Part shown: piece by piece, positions 45,274 through 53,499 of the stretch
Numbering within the stretch: position 1 is the first letter of the stretch
How the letters are laid out: each line of letters opens with the position of its first letter
NCBI GenBank assembly: GCA_009692435.1
Contig: SHZE01000006.1
Coordinates: 1-53,499, forward strand
Source: Deltaproteobacteria bacterium
GTDB taxonomy: Bacteria > Desulfobacterota > Binatia > Bin18
DNA length: 53,499 nt
Direction of reading: 5' to 3'
Notes under the pieces: model-generated
Databases searched by the model: none
Told to the model about the DNA's origin: nothing
What the model saw: only the letters and a program-made list of their open reading frames with translations
Program-made: the position numbers and the translations under genes

Positions 45274-46608
45274 ATGGGTCGAACGTCCGTAAAGCAAGAG
45301 AGCACAGAACCCCGCGAAGTTCGGGAAGTCCGGGTTGATGTCGCTGAAGAAGAAGACGGACTCAATCTCAAAACCTTAAAAGAAAAGAAGATCGGGGAAC
45401 TGGCGCAAATCGCGCGGGACTTTAATGTCGAAGGTGCCTCAAGTCTGCGCAAGCAAGACTTGATCTTTGCCATCCTGCAAGCGCAGGCGGAACGAAGTGG
45501 CTTTATCTATGGCGAAGGGGTTCTCGAAATTCTTTCTGATGGTTTCGGCTTCTTACGCTCTCCAGATTACAATTACCTTCCAGGTCCAGACGACATCTAC
45601 GTCTCTCCGAGCCAGATTCGACGGTTTAATCTCTGCACTGGTGATGTCGTCGCCGGGCAGATTCGCCCACCGAAAGAAGGCGAACGCTACTTTGCCCTCC
45701 TCAAGGTCGAGGCGATCAACTACGAGGAGCCGGAACGGGCACGAGAAAAGATTCTTTTCGACAACCTCACGCCCCTGTACCCTCAAGAGCAACTTCGTCT
45801 CGAACATACCCCAGAAGAGTACACCTCGCGGATCATTGATCTGCTGACCCCGATTGGCAAAGGACAACGTGGTCTGATCGTGGCCGCGCCCCGGACCGGG
45901 AAAACCATGATGCTGCAAAACTTGGCGCATGGGATTGCCCAAAACCAGAAGGAAGTGATCCTGATTGTCCTGTTGATTGATGAGCGACCAGAAGAGGTGA
46001 CCGACATGCAGCGCTCGGTGCGTGCGGAGGTGGTCAGCTCGACGTTTGACGAACCAGCGACTCGTCACGTCCAGGTGGCGGAAATGGTGATCGAAAAAGC
46101 CAAGCGCTTGGTCGAGCACGGTAGAGACGTGGTGATTCTCCTGGACAGCATTACGCGGTTAGCACGCGCCTACAACGCGGTGGTCCCGCCGAGCGGCAAG
46201 CTGCTCTCTGGTGGTGTCGATGCCAACGCCCTGCGGGGACCGAAGAAATTCTTTGGCGCGGCGCGTAATATCGAGGATGGTGGCAGTTTGACGATCATCG
46301 GTACGGCGTTGATTGATACCGGCAGCCGCATGGACGAAGTGATCTTCGAGGAATTTAAGGGTACCGGTAACATGGAAATTCATCTTGACCGCCGCTTGAT
46401 GGATAAACGCATGTTCCCCGCGCTTGACATTAACCGTTCCGGGACCCGGAAAGAAGAACTGCTCCTACCCCGCGAAGTGCTGAACCGTGTCTGGATTCTC
46501 CGCAAACTCTTGTCGCAGTTGAATACGGTCGAGGCGATGGAGTTTCTCCTCGACAAGATGCACGGAACGAAAAACAATCAGGAATTTCTTGAGTCGATGA
46601 ACCAGTAG
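45274..46608 (+). CDS. rho: Transcription termination factor Rho
   Basis: A 444-residue hexameric RNA helicase. It has an acidic N-terminus (DVAEEEDG), a Rho_N helix bundle ([20 protein letters not shown]), a cold-shock-type RNA-binding domain ([16 protein letters not shown]) and the ATPase core with Walker [13 protein letters not shown] (about 204-215), Walker [17 protein letters not shown], and the Q/R-loop region [15 protein letters not shown]. The ATG follows GGGAGGAACC. Its own promoter lies 211 bases upstream. Confidence 0.97.
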   Translation: MGRTSVKQESTEPREVREVRVDVAEEEDGLNLKTLKEKKIGELAQIARDFNVEGASSLRKQDLIFAILQAQAERSGFIYGEGVLEILSDGFGFLRSPDYNYLPGPDDIYVSPSQIRRFNLCTGDVVAGQIRPPKEGERYFALLKVEAINYEEPERAREKILFDNLTPLYPQEQLRLEHTPEEYTSRIIDLLTPIGKGQRGLIVAAPRTGKTMMLQNLAHGIAQNQKEVILIVLLIDERPEEVTDMQRSVRAEVVSSTFDEPATRHVQVAEMVIEKAKRLVEHGRDVVILLDSITRLARAYNAVVPPSGKLLSGGVDANALRGPKKFFGAARNIEDGGSLTIIGTALIDTGSRMDEVIFEEFKGTGNMEIHLDRRLMDKRMFPALDINRSGTRKEELLLPREVLNRVWILRKLLSQLNTVEAMEFLLDKMHGTKNNQEFLESMNQ

Positions 46609-46622
46609 GCGCAAGTTGTGCG

Positions 46623-46651
46623 TTGCAAAGGCTCCCCCCTTTTGCTACAAA
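46623..46651 (+). promoter_or_regulatory. Promoter for rpsB-tsf
   Basis: TTGCAA (46623-46628), 17-base spacer ending in TGC, and TACAAA (46646-46651), giving an extended -10. It sits in the 103-base gap between rho and rpsB. Confidence 0.5.
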
Positions 46652-46711
46652 ACTCGCCAAATCACTCCGCACCGCGTTACGACGCCGCAGATTAAGAGAA
46701 AGGCAGAATTC

Positions 46712-47500
46712 ATGGTCGAAGTTACGATCAAGCAACTCCTTGAGGCCGGGGTCCATTTCGGACATCAGACGAGCCGGTGGGACCCGAAAATGAAGCCCTA
46801 CATTTTTGGCGCCCGCAATGGCATCCATATCATTGACTTGCAACAGACGGTGGGGATGTTGCGCGAAGTGTGCAATTTCGTGCGGGACCTGGCCGCCCAA
46901 GGTGGGCAACTGCTCTTTGTGGGCACTAAGAAGCAAGCCCAAGAAGTGGTCCGGGAAGAAGCCGAGCGCTGCGGCATGTATTACGTCAACAACCGCTGGC
47001 CCGGCGGCATGCTGACCAACTTCCAGACGATTCGCAAGTCGATTGAGAGACTGAAGAAAATCGAGGAAATGCTCGATACGCCGGCGGTCGCGTCCGCGTT
47101 GACCAAGCGAGAAATTCTCGGCATGAGTCGCGAACGAGATAAGCTGATGCTCGCGTTCGGCGGGATTAAGCACATGCGGAAGTTGCCGGACGCGCTCTTT
47201 ATTATCGATACCAAAAAAGAAGAGATCGCCGTTCAAGAGGCGAACAAACTGGGGATTCCGGTGGTCGCTCCGATTGACACCAACTGTGATCCTGATGTCA
47301 TTTTCTACAAGGTCGCGGGGAACGACGACGCGATTCGTGCGATTCGTCTCTTCACCAACGTGATCGCCGAGGCGGTTATCGAAGGAAAAGCTGTCTACGA
47401 CGAACGACAACAAGGCGAGGGGAAGGCTCCGCTGGCAGAGCAGCCGACGACGCCTGCCTCGACTCAGGAAGTCGCTGCCATGGAAGGAGGTGCGGCATGA
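46712..47500 (+). CDS. rpsB: Small ribosomal subunit protein S2
   Basis: A 262-residue S2 protein: [62 protein letters not shown] and the C-terminal [12 protein letters not shown] with a short acidic/low-complexity tail. I use the ATG at 46712, with AGAAAGGCAG before it; the frame is open back to 46616 but overlaps the promoter. The stop overlaps tsf (ATGA). It begins the rpsB-tsf-pyrH-frr-uppS-cdsA-rseP run. Confidence 0.97.
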   Translation: MVEVTIKQLLEAGVHFGHQTSRWDPKMKPYIFGARNGIHIIDLQQTVGMLREVCNFVRDLAAQGGQLLFVGTKKQAQEVVREEAERCGMYYVNNRWPGGMLTNFQTIRKSIERLKKIEEMLDTPAVASALTKREILGMSRERDKLMLAFGGIKHMRKLPDALFIIDTKKEEIAVQEANKLGIPVVAPIDTNCDPDVIFYKVAGNDDAIRAIRLFTNVIAEAVIEGKAVYDERQQGEGKAPLAEQPTTPASTQEVAAMEGGAA

Positions 47501-48135
47501 GCGGGAAAGGCGCATCCCTGGCCCAGATAAAGGAACTGCGCGAACGAACCGGCGCCGGTGTGGTCGATTGCCAAAAGGCGCTCAATGAAAGTGGCGGGGA
47601 TGTCGAAAAAGCGATCACGTTTCTGCGAGAGAAAGGATTGGCTGCGGCGGCGAAAAGAGCTGGCCGGTCGGCGGCGCAGGGCACGGTGGGGGCTTATATA
47701 CACGGCGGTGGAAAGATTGGCGTCCTCCTCGAGGTTAATTGTGAGACCGACTTCGTGGCCCGTACTGAAGAGTTCCAAAAGTTGATCAAGGACGTGGCGA
47801 TGCAAGTCGCGGCGACCAATCCCCGGTATGTCCGCCGTGATGAAGTGTCCGACGCGGAACGCGCACGGGAACGGGAAATTTACCGAGCGCAGACCGAGCA
47901 GTCTGGGAAACCCCCGGCGGTGATTGAGCGGATCGTTGACGGCAAGTTGGAAAAATTTTTTAGTGACGTCTGCTTGATGGAGCAGCCTTTCATCCGCGAG
48001 CCGGGAAAGACCATTGAACAACTTCTGAAAGAAGTCGTGGCGCGTACCGGCGAGAACGTTGTGATTCGACGCTTTGCCCGATTCCAGATCGGTGAAGGCG
48101 AAGGGGCGGCAGCGGCGGCAGGACAACCGGAATGA
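47497..48135 (+). CDS. tsf: Elongation factor Ts (short form)
   Basis: A 212-residue EF-Ts that regenerates EF-Tu-GTP. The N-terminal UBA-like part has [26 protein letters not shown], and the core motif [12 protein letters not shown] and [13 protein letters not shown] are present. It is of the short type lacking one of the two core subdomain copies found in longer EF-Ts (about 280 residues). An Ala-rich tail ([12 protein letters not shown]) ends the protein. Start and stop overlap rpsB and pyrH. Confidence 0.96.
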   Translation: MSGKGASLAQIKELRERTGAGVVDCQKALNESGGDVEKAITFLREKGLAAAAKRAGRSAAQGTVGAYIHGGGKIGVLLEVNCETDFVARTEEFQKLIKDVAMQVAATNPRYVRRDEVSDAERAREREIYRAQTEQSGKPPAVIERIVDGKLEKFFSDVCLMEQPFIREPGKTIEQLLKEVVARTGENVVIRRFARFQIGEGEGAAAAAGQPE

Positions 48136-48863
48136 CCGCGGCGCCTCCTCGTTACCGACGGGTATTGCTGAAAATTGGGGGGGAGGCATTGGCCGCGGAT
48201 GCTGGGTATGGCATCGACCCGCCGATGCTCGTCCGCGTGGCGCACGAGATCAAGGAAATCCAGGACCTCGGCTGTGAAGTGGCAGTGGTGGTCGGAGGCG
48301 GCAACATCCTCCGTGGCGTGGCGGCTAGCGCCGAGGGCATGAATCGCGCCACGGCTGATTATATGGGCATGCTAGCGACGGTGATCAACAGCCTGGCGAT
48401 GCAAGAAGCTCTGGAGAAAATCAACATTCCCACGCGCGTGATGTCGGCACTCGCCATCGCCCAAGTGGCGGAGCCGTATATCCGCCGTCGCGCGACCCGT
48501 CATCTGGAAAAAGGGCGTGTCGTCATTTTCGCGGCGGGAACTGGAAACCCGTATTTCACGACCGACACCGCAGCGAGTTTGCGGGCGATGGAAATTAATG
48601 CGGAAATTATTTTCAAGGCGACCAAAGTTGATGGGATCTATGATGCCGACCCGATGAAGGTGAAAACCGCGAAGCGCTACCAGCAACTCACCTACATTGA
48701 AGTGCTGCAACAAAATCTCAAGGTCATGGACTCGACCGCGATTTCCTTATGTATGGACAATCAACTCCCCATTTTGGTGTTTAGTCTCTTAGAGCCAGGC
48801 AATATCCGGCGGGCGGTGATGGGTGAGCCTGTGGGCACCTTGGTGCATGGAGGAATGGTATGA
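48132..48863 (+). CDS. pyrH: UMP kinase
   Basis: A 243-residue amino-acid-kinase-fold enzyme phosphorylating UMP to UDP. Visible motifs: [51 protein letters not shown] and [14 protein letters not shown]. Both ends overlap neighbours by four bases (ATGA), suggesting translational coupling in the rpsB operon. Confidence 0.97.
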   Translation: MTAAPPRYRRVLLKIGGEALAADAGYGIDPPMLVRVAHEIKEIQDLGCEVAVVVGGGNILRGVAASAEGMNRATADYMGMLATVINSLAMQEALEKINIPTRVMSALAIAQVAEPYIRRRATRHLEKGRVVIFAAGTGNPYFTTDTAASLRAMEINAEIIFKATKVDGIYDADPMKVKTAKRYQQLTYIEVLQQNLKVMDSTAISLCMDNQLPILVFSLLEPGNIRRAVMGEPVGTLVHGGMV

Positions 48864-49417
48864 GCGCTCAGGTGTTAGAGGCAGTTAAGAAAGATATGGA
48901 ACAGTCGTTTGAGGGGTTGCGTCACGAATTAGCCACGGTACGGACCGGCAGAGCCTCGACCGCGCTGATTGAAGGCGTATTCGTTGAGTATTACGGGAAT
49001 CGCACTCCGCTCAAACAACTGGCGTCGATTTCCGCTCCCGAAGCGCGTCTGTTGGTCGTGCAACCCCATGACAAAAGCATCATGGGCGCGGTGGAGAAGG
49101 CGATTTACCAAGCGGATTTGGGACTAACCCCGGTGAACGACGGCAAGATCATCCGCGTCCCTATCCCTGAACTCACCGAGGAACGGCGCAAGGAGTTGGT
49201 TCGTCATGTGAAGAAAGTGGGCGAAGAGTTCCGCGTCTCCATGCGTAACCACCGCCGCGATGCTAACGAGCGCATTAAAAAACAGCTCAAGGACAAACAG
49301 ATCGCTGAAGATCAGTCCCGCGCGGCGCTCGACCGTATCCAGAAGTTGACGGATGAGCACATTGACAAGCTCGATAAAGCGCTGAAAGCCAAAGAAGACG
49401 AACTGATGGTGGTGTAA
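48860..49417 (+). CDS. frr: Ribosome recycling factor
   Basis: A 185-residue RRF that splits post-termination ribosomes with EF-G. It shows [17 protein letters not shown] [20 protein letters not shown], the hinge region, [22 protein letters not shown] and the final helix. Length is exactly typical. It starts within the pyrH stop. Confidence 0.97.
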   Translation: MSAQVLEAVKKDMEQSFEGLRHELATVRTGRASTALIEGVFVEYYGNRTPLKQLASISAPEARLLVVQPHDKSIMGAVEKAIYQADLGLTPVNDGKIIRVPIPELTEERRKELVRHVKKVGEEFRVSMRNHRRDANERIKKQLKDKQIAEDQSRAALDRIQKLTDEHIDKLDKALKAKEDELMVV

Positions 49418-49443
49418 CCGCTGGTGCTTCTCGGTATTTTTTC

Positions 49444-50238
49444 GTGCGCGTATCTTCCCCGCAGACTCCACTTCCCAGTCGTCTTGCAAGAGACCGGATG
49501 CCGGCCCACGTGGCCATTATCATGGATGGCAACGGACGCTGGGCGCGGCGTCAAAATCTAGGACGCATCGAAGGCCACAAACAAGGCAGGCAAGCAGTCG
49601 AGACCGTGGTGGACACCTGCCGTGAAGTCGGGATTGCCTACCTCACACTGTACGCGTTCTCTACGGAAAATTGGCAACGACCAGTGACCGAAGTGCGCGC
49701 GCTCATGGCGCTCCTTCAGCGCTACCTGCGGTCCGAACGCCAACACATGCTCGAAAAGAATATCCGTCTGCGCGCCATCGGCGATTTGCAGCGCCTGCCG
49801 GTGCCCGTGCGTGCCGCGCTCGAAGAAATCATGCAGGCGACCCAGGCCAATACGGGCCTGACGGTGTGCTTGGCCCTGAGTTATGGGGCGCGTGAGGAGA
49901 TTGTCCAGGCGGCACGGGTGTTGGCCACCGCTGTCCAGAACGGTCAGCTTGATCCAGGGGATATCACGGAGCAGGCATTCGCGCGGGCGTTGTGGACCAC
50001 CGATATTCCTGATCCTGATTTTTTAATCCGCACGAGTGGAGAGTTTCGCCTCAGTAACTTTTTGTTATGGCAATCCGCTTATGCGGAGCTGTATGTGAGC
50101 GAGACCTTATGGCCGGATTTTACCCGGGCTGAATTTTTGTCCGCCCTCGAAGTGTACCAGAGTCGGGAACGTCGCTTTGGGCGCACCACTGAACAACGGG
50201 GATCTCCACCCGATCTCGCACGCGCAACGCGCGGATAG
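49444..50238 (+). CDS. uppS: Undecaprenyl diphosphate synthase
   Basis: A 264-residue cis-prenyltransferase making the C55 lipid carrier for cell-wall precursors. HVAIIMDGNGRWARR contains the catalytic Asp; LTLYAFSTENWQRP and the C-terminal DFLIRTSGEFRLSNFLLWQ (usually SGE-RLSNF) and YAELYVSETLWPDF are conserved. The GTG at 49444 gives an 18-residue leader like those of homologues; ATG 49498 (MPAHVAIIMDG) is the other option. Neither has a strong ribosome site. Confidence 0.95.
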   Translation: MRVSSPQTPLPSRLARDRMPAHVAIIMDGNGRWARRQNLGRIEGHKQGRQAVETVVDTCREVGIAYLTLYAFSTENWQRPVTEVRALMALLQRYLRSERQHMLEKNIRLRAIGDLQRLPVPVRAALEEIMQATQANTGLTVCLALSYGAREEIVQAARVLATAVQNGQLDPGDITEQAFARALWTTDIPDPDFLIRTSGEFRLSNFLLWQSAYAELYVSETLWPDFTRAEFLSALEVYQSRERRFGRTTEQRGSPPDLARATRG

Positions 50239-50244
50239 GCTATT

Positions 50245-51039
50245 GTGCTGCGTTTACGATTGCTTACCGCCGCCATCGGATTGCCGATTCTCATCGCCCT
50301 GGTGTGCTGTGCTCCATCGTGGCTCTTCGCGGCGGTCCTCTTGAGTTTGACCGTCGTTGGATTGCACGAATACTTTACCATTACGCAGTCAGCCTCTGTC
50401 CTACCGCCCGTCGTTGGCGTGCTGTGGGGGGGCGCGGTGTCGGGAACCATGATGGTCGCGACATCCGAGCTGGTCGTCGCGGTGTTGCTCGCGGGGTTTT
50501 TCGCGGTCTTTACGCTGAGCTTGCGCGACCGCCAGCCGCAACGGAGCTTTGCCGGGCTCAGTGTGACGTTGCTTGGAGTGCTGTACGTTGGTTTTCTCTT
50601 GCCTCATCTAGTGTGGGTGCGAGCACGGCCAGATGGAGCCGCGTGGGTCTTTTTCATTCTGTTAGTGGTGATGATTGGGGACTCGTCGGCGTATGGAGCC
50701 GGACGGATGTGGGGTAAGCGGAAGTTGATTCCGCATATCAGTCCGGGAAAAACTATTGAGGGGAGCATCGGGGCTGTGGGGGGCCATGTGCTCACGGCTC
50801 TGGGGAGTTGGCTTTGGCTGCTACCGGAGGACCGCTCCTTTCTAGAGATTCTTTGCCTCGCCCTAGGAATTGGCACGCTTGCGCAGATTGGTGATCTGTG
50901 TGAGTCCGCGCTGAAACGCGCGTTTAACGTCAAGGACTCCGGCTGGATTTTTCCTGGGCACGGTGGAGTGCTGGACCGAGTGGATAGTGTGTTATTCCCT
51001 TCCGCCTTCCTTTATTACTATGTTACGCTGTGGCGATAG
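50245..51039 (+). CDS. cdsA: Phosphatidate cytidylyltransferase CdsA
   Basis: A 264-residue integral membrane enzyme forming CDP-diacylglycerol, with about seven helices. The C-terminal signature is complete: SALKRAFNVKDSGWIFPGHGGVLDRVDSVL. The region GDSSAYGAGRMWGKRKLIPHISPGKTIEG is also conserved. It starts at a GTG six bases after uppS. The dxr gene that often follows cdsA is absent; rseP comes next. Confidence 0.96.
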   Translation: MLRLRLLTAAIGLPILIALVCCAPSWLFAAVLLSLTVVGLHEYFTITQSASVLPPVVGVLWGGAVSGTMMVATSELVVAVLLAGFFAVFTLSLRDRQPQRSFAGLSVTLLGVLYVGFLLPHLVWVRARPDGAAWVFFILLVVMIGDSSAYGAGRMWGKRKLIPHISPGKTIEGSIGAVGGHVLTALGSWLWLLPEDRSFLEILCLALGIGTLAQIGDLCESALKRAFNVKDSGWIFPGHGGVLDRVDSVLFPSAFLYYYVTLWR

Positions 51040-51069
51040 GTCCTCAATGTCAGAGAGGAGCATGCACGT

Positions 51070-52149
51070 ATGATAGGGCTCGCAACGCTGCTGATTGTTT
51101 TGCAAGTCGTGATTGTCTTTGGGATGATCGTTTTTGTCCACGAACTCGGCCATTTTCTGGCCGCGAAGTTTGTTGGGGTTGGGGTTGAGCGCTTCTCGCT
51201 TGGTTTTGGTCCAAAGATTTTTGGCAAACAAGTGGGAGACACCGAGTACATGATATGCGCCGTGCCGTTAGGCGGCTACGTGAAGATGGTTGGGGATGAA
51301 GTTGGGGACGATGCGCCGCCGGCTGACATTGAAAAGTCTTTTTCCCATCAATCACTGCCGGGGCGGTTCTTGATCGTGTCCGCTGGAGCTTTGTTCAATC
51401 TGATTTGCGCGGTCGTCGTTTTCACGGTGTTGTTCGTGAGCTTTGGCGTTCATGTCCCGCTTGATATTCCACGGATTGGTGGGGTGATGCCGGATCTCCC
51501 GGCGGCAAAAGCCGGACTTGAAAAAGGAGATGATGTGCTCAGTGTGGCTGGTTCTCCGGTGAAAACTTGGAAGGAGATGGCGGAAAAGATTGAACAGAGC
51601 AAGGGGCAAGCGATTCCTTTCGTCGTGAAGAAAGCAAAGGATGGGAGCACGGTGGAACTTACGGTTCAGCCGGAATTGCGCGACGACCCGGTGAACGGCG
51701 GGAAAAAATTCGCGATTGGGGTTGGGGCCGATTCACAACTTGAGTCTGTTTCTCTGGGGCGAGCGATGAGCCTCGCGGTTCAGGAAACGTGGATGTGGTC
51801 GAAGCTGATCTTTCAGAATCTGGCCATGCTCGTGACCGGCAACGCGTCGCCGAAGGAACTTGGCGGACCGATCCTGATTTTCCAAGAAGCCGGGCGACAA
51901 GCCAAACTCGGCTTGGATTACTTGCTCCGCTTCGCGGCGATTATCAATGTCAATCTCGCGATCTTTAACCTCTTGCCCATTCCCATCCTTGATGGTGGGC
52001 ATCTGTTATTTTTCTCCATCGAAGCAGTCTTAGGGCGTCCACCCAGCCTTCGCGCACGAGAACTGGCCACCCGCTTTGGCTTTCTCGTGATTCTCACGCT
52101 CATCGTTTTTGTGATGTATAACGACATCGCACGGATTGTGACGGGATAA
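51070..52149 (+). CDS. rseP: Site-2 zinc protease RseP
   Basis: A 359-residue intramembrane metalloprotease. The zinc site HELGH lies in the first helix (FVHELGHFLAAKFVGVGVERF), followed by GFGPKIFG and PLGGYVKMVGDE. There is one PDZ domain (about 145-225, PAAKAGLEKGDDVLSVAG) and the second zinc-ligand motif is NLLPIPILDGGHLLF. It cleaves anti-sigma factors in envelope stress signalling. A single PDZ agrees with its 360-residue length, shorter than the two-PDZ enterobacterial protein. Confidence 0.96.
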   Translation: MIGLATLLIVLQVVIVFGMIVFVHELGHFLAAKFVGVGVERFSLGFGPKIFGKQVGDTEYMICAVPLGGYVKMVGDEVGDDAPPADIEKSFSHQSLPGRFLIVSAGALFNLICAVVVFTVLFVSFGVHVPLDIPRIGGVMPDLPAAKAGLEKGDDVLSVAGSPVKTWKEMAEKIEQSKGQAIPFVVKKAKDGSTVELTVQPELRDDPVNGGKKFAIGVGADSQLESVSLGRAMSLAVQETWMWSKLIFQNLAMLVTGNASPKELGGPILIFQEAGRQAKLGLDYLLRFAAIINVNLAIFNLLPIPILDGGHLLFFSIEAVLGRPPSLRARELATRFGFLVILTLIVFVMYNDIARIVTG

Positions 52150-52157
52150 GCAGACGC

Positions 52158-52191
52158 GAGACTCCAGACTCATGCCTAGGGCTGGAGTCTC
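52158..52191 (+). terminator. Hairpin after rseP, possible terminator
   Basis: GAGACTCCAG (52158-52167) pairs perfectly with CTGGAGTCTC (52182-52191) around a 14-base loop, eight bases after the rseP stop. It is followed by CGTTCTTTTCTTTCC, pyrimidine-rich but not a clean T-run. The first arm also shows a 7-base period. Confidence 0.55.
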
Positions 52192-52193
52192 CG

Positions 52194-52240
52194 TTCTTTT
52201 CTTTCCAACTCTTCACTCTCAACTTTCCACTCCTTTCTCC
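52194..52240 (+). repeat. Pyrimidine heptad repeat abutting the tsaB start
   Basis: Six or so 7-mers of C/T-rich sequence (CTTTCCA, ACTCTTC, ACTCTCA, ACTTTCC) run straight into the ATG of tsaB. They leave no room for a Shine-Dalgarno site. Confidence 0.6.
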
Positions 52241-52972
52241 ATGCTCATCCTCGGCATTGATACGGCAACACCTATTGCCAGCGTTGGTATTACCCGCAAC
52301 GGTGAGGTCCTGGCCGAGGAGTCGCTCGGCGAGCGGGCCTGCGGCCCGCGGGTGACTCACACCGAAACCCTCCTGCCTCTCATCGGCAGAGTTCTCGACC
52401 AAGCCGGAGTGACATTGCCAGAAATCGAGGGCATTGGGGTTTCTATCGGTCCGGGGTCTTTCACTGGACTGCGCATTGCCCTGGGCACGGTCAAAGGATT
52501 TGCGTATGCGATGGGGCAGAAAGTGGTCGGGGTGACGACGCTTGCCGCGCTCGCGCGTACAGGGAACGCATGGGAAGGCAAAGAATGGGAAGGTTTGGTC
52601 TGTCCATTGCTGGATGCTCGTAAGGGCGAAATTTATGCCGCGCTGTTTCGTCGCGCCTATGATGGGCAACTCGTCCAACTTCTTCCTGACCAAGTGCTGC
52701 TTCCACAACATTGGCTCGCCCAGATTACTGAATCGTGTCTTTTTCTTGGCGATGGTGCGGCCGCATATCGTGAATTGATTCAGCACTCCTGTGGAGCGCG
52801 GGCGCATCTCTTGCCTTTCACGACGCATCACCCGCGTGGCGCGGTCATCGCGCGAATGGCCTGGGAGCGACTTCAGGCTGGCCGTCCTGATGACCTCCAG
52901 AGTTTAGTGCCTGTGTATGTTCGTGCGCCAGAGGCTGTTGTGAAGCGGGGGGGAGGCACTTCATCTGGCTAA
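52241..52972 (+). CDS. tsaB: TsaB, t6A tRNA-modification protein
   Basis: A 243-residue protein of the ASKHA fold: MLILGIDTATPIASVGIT at the N-terminus, GIGVSIGPGSFTGLRIALGTVKGFAYAM, and LDARKGEIYAALFRR. TsaB forms a complex with TsaD and TsaE that makes threonylcarbamoyladenosine at position 37 of ANN-decoding tRNAs. The ATG at 52241 matches the conserved start; the frame extends to 52172 only through the heptad repeat. There is no ribosome site. Confidence 0.94.
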   Translation: MLILGIDTATPIASVGITRNGEVLAEESLGERACGPRVTHTETLLPLIGRVLDQAGVTLPEIEGIGVSIGPGSFTGLRIALGTVKGFAYAMGQKVVGVTTLAALARTGNAWEGKEWEGLVCPLLDARKGEIYAALFRRAYDGQLVQLLPDQVLLPQHWLAQITESCLFLGDGAAAYRELIQHSCGARAHLLPFTTHHPRGAVIARMAWERLQAGRPDDLQSLVPVYVRAPEAVVKRGGGTSSG

Positions 52973-53131
52973 AATCGACTTTCGGCCTTTTTTCCTTGAT
53001 AACTGCCCTTGTGTTGGGGTAGAGCCTTACGCAATTTGCTCACTCATGGTTCGTTGCGACTAACCAGCACACCTAACCGGCAAGGAGGGGAACGGGGAGA
53101 ACCGCATTGAGGCTCGCATTTTCCACGGTGC

Positions 53132-53407
53132 GTGGCGGAGACAGTTGTCAGGCTTGCGCCTTCTGTTCTCCGCTTTCCATCCCAGCCGCCTCGTGCTCCT
53201 CTTGACCGCGCTGTTCATGAGCGCATCCTTCTTTCCGCCTTCCTTGTAAATGAAGCCTATGCCGGGGACGTGCAGTACGTTTATGACGATCTGGGTCGCC
53301 TGAGCGCGGTCGTCAATTCGACCACCAACGAAGCGGTGCTCTATCAGTATCTCGAGTTTTACCAATTTAGGCAGCTAAGGGGAGCTGTAACTCCGCGGTT
53401 TCTTTAG
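53132..53407 (+). pseudogene. Remnant of an RHS/YD-repeat protein
   Basis: The frame contains one clear YD repeat, VQYVYDDLGRLSAVVNSTTNEAVLYQY, as found in RHS toxins. After YQY, where DAVGN-type sequence is expected, it changes to LEFYQFRQLRGAVTPRFL and stops. Upstream, a signal-like hydrophobic stretch (RLVLLLTALFMSASFF) lies in a different frame over 53190-53248, so the leader appears frameshifted. An AAGGAGGGG at about 53080 could be the old ribosome site. The gene is broken at both ends. Confidence 0.6.
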
Positions 53408-53499
53408 GGGTGGAACTTTTCCGATAGGTTCGTGGAGTGAGGCGGTGGAGCGCAAGGGGCGCAAAATGCTGGGCATGGAGACTCAAATGATTGGCCAAC
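53408..53499 (+). other. Open end of the window, possible start of a mobile-element gene
   Basis: After the RHS remnant the frame FPIGSWSEAVERKGRKMLGM followed by ETQMIGQ stays open to the window edge, with ATG at 53468. The abrupt loss of RHS sequence at about 53350 suggests that a foreign segment begins there. IS21-type transposases can start in this way, but 30 codons are too few to tell. Confidence 0.25.

Noticed and set aside
46430..47515. 361-codon minus-strand open frame across rho and rpsB
   Set aside because: It crosses two certain genes and the promoter between them, and has no domain pattern.

Overview
The window reads as a chromosomal segment of a Gram-negative, deltaproteobacteria-like bacterium. 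It has a complete Tol-Pal system, MreBCD/PBP2/RodA rod-shape genes, Smc rather than MukB, RNase Y, and a DUF1302/DUF1329 outer-membrane module beside family III CoA-transferases. That combination would fit an uncultured lineage such as Binatota (Desulfobacterota-like), but the placement is inference from gene content. I ran no searches; families were recognised by eye from motifs and gene order.

Layout. 1-720: the end of an insertion sequence on the minus strand, with an OmpA-type lipoprotein gene that has lost the front of its signal peptide. 1.0-6.7 kb: a CoA-transferase, a DUF1302 barrel protein and two tandem DUF1329 genes, the first frameshifted. 6.8-10.5 kb: a small membrane protein, a NIPSNAP protein, then a nickel-handling group (NiCoT-like transporter, frameshifted TonB, LarC). 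10.6-13.0 kb (minus): ppiD and a Bcp-type peroxiredoxin whose peroxidatic Cys codon is TGA, followed by a hairpin fitting a bacterial SECIS element. It is therefore probably a selenoprotein. 13.4-18.8 kb: mreB-mreC-mreD-mrdA-rodA. 19.0-24.6 kb: an HNH endonuclease, smc and ftsY. 24.6-29.3 kb: zapB-like, zapA, rny, tyrS, era. 29.3-34.8 kb: a cation-exchanger-like protein, two minus-strand CoA-transferases (one split by an amber codon, one lacking the catalytic Asp) and a short-chain fatty acid transporter. 34.9-37.3 kb (minus): gap-tpiA-secG without pgk. 37.4-42.9 kb: tolQ-tolR-tolA-tolB-pal-cpoB. 42.9-46.6 kb: ribF, rluD, rho. 46.7-53.0 kb: rpsB-tsf-pyrH-frr-uppS-cdsA-rseP-tsaB without dxr. 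53.1-53.5 kb: a broken RHS (YD-repeat) remnant.

How the genes work together. Most of the window is core cell-envelope, division and translation machinery, in long co-directional operons with stop/start overlaps. The accessory parts are the two ends, the DUF1302/DUF1329/CoA-transferase block (probably uptake and CoA activation of hydrophobic or organic-acid substrates) and the nickel/selenium-related block at 7.6-11.1 kb.

Two signals cut across annotation. One is the candidate selenocysteine peroxiredoxin. The other is a set of at least eight loci of degenerate 7-bp-period repeats, different in sequence at each locus but alike in architecture. They lie in intergenic gaps, next to start codons, and once inside a coding region. 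Three genes carry reading-frame breaks: two single-C length changes in short C runs and one amber codon. These could be genuine decay or sequencing error.
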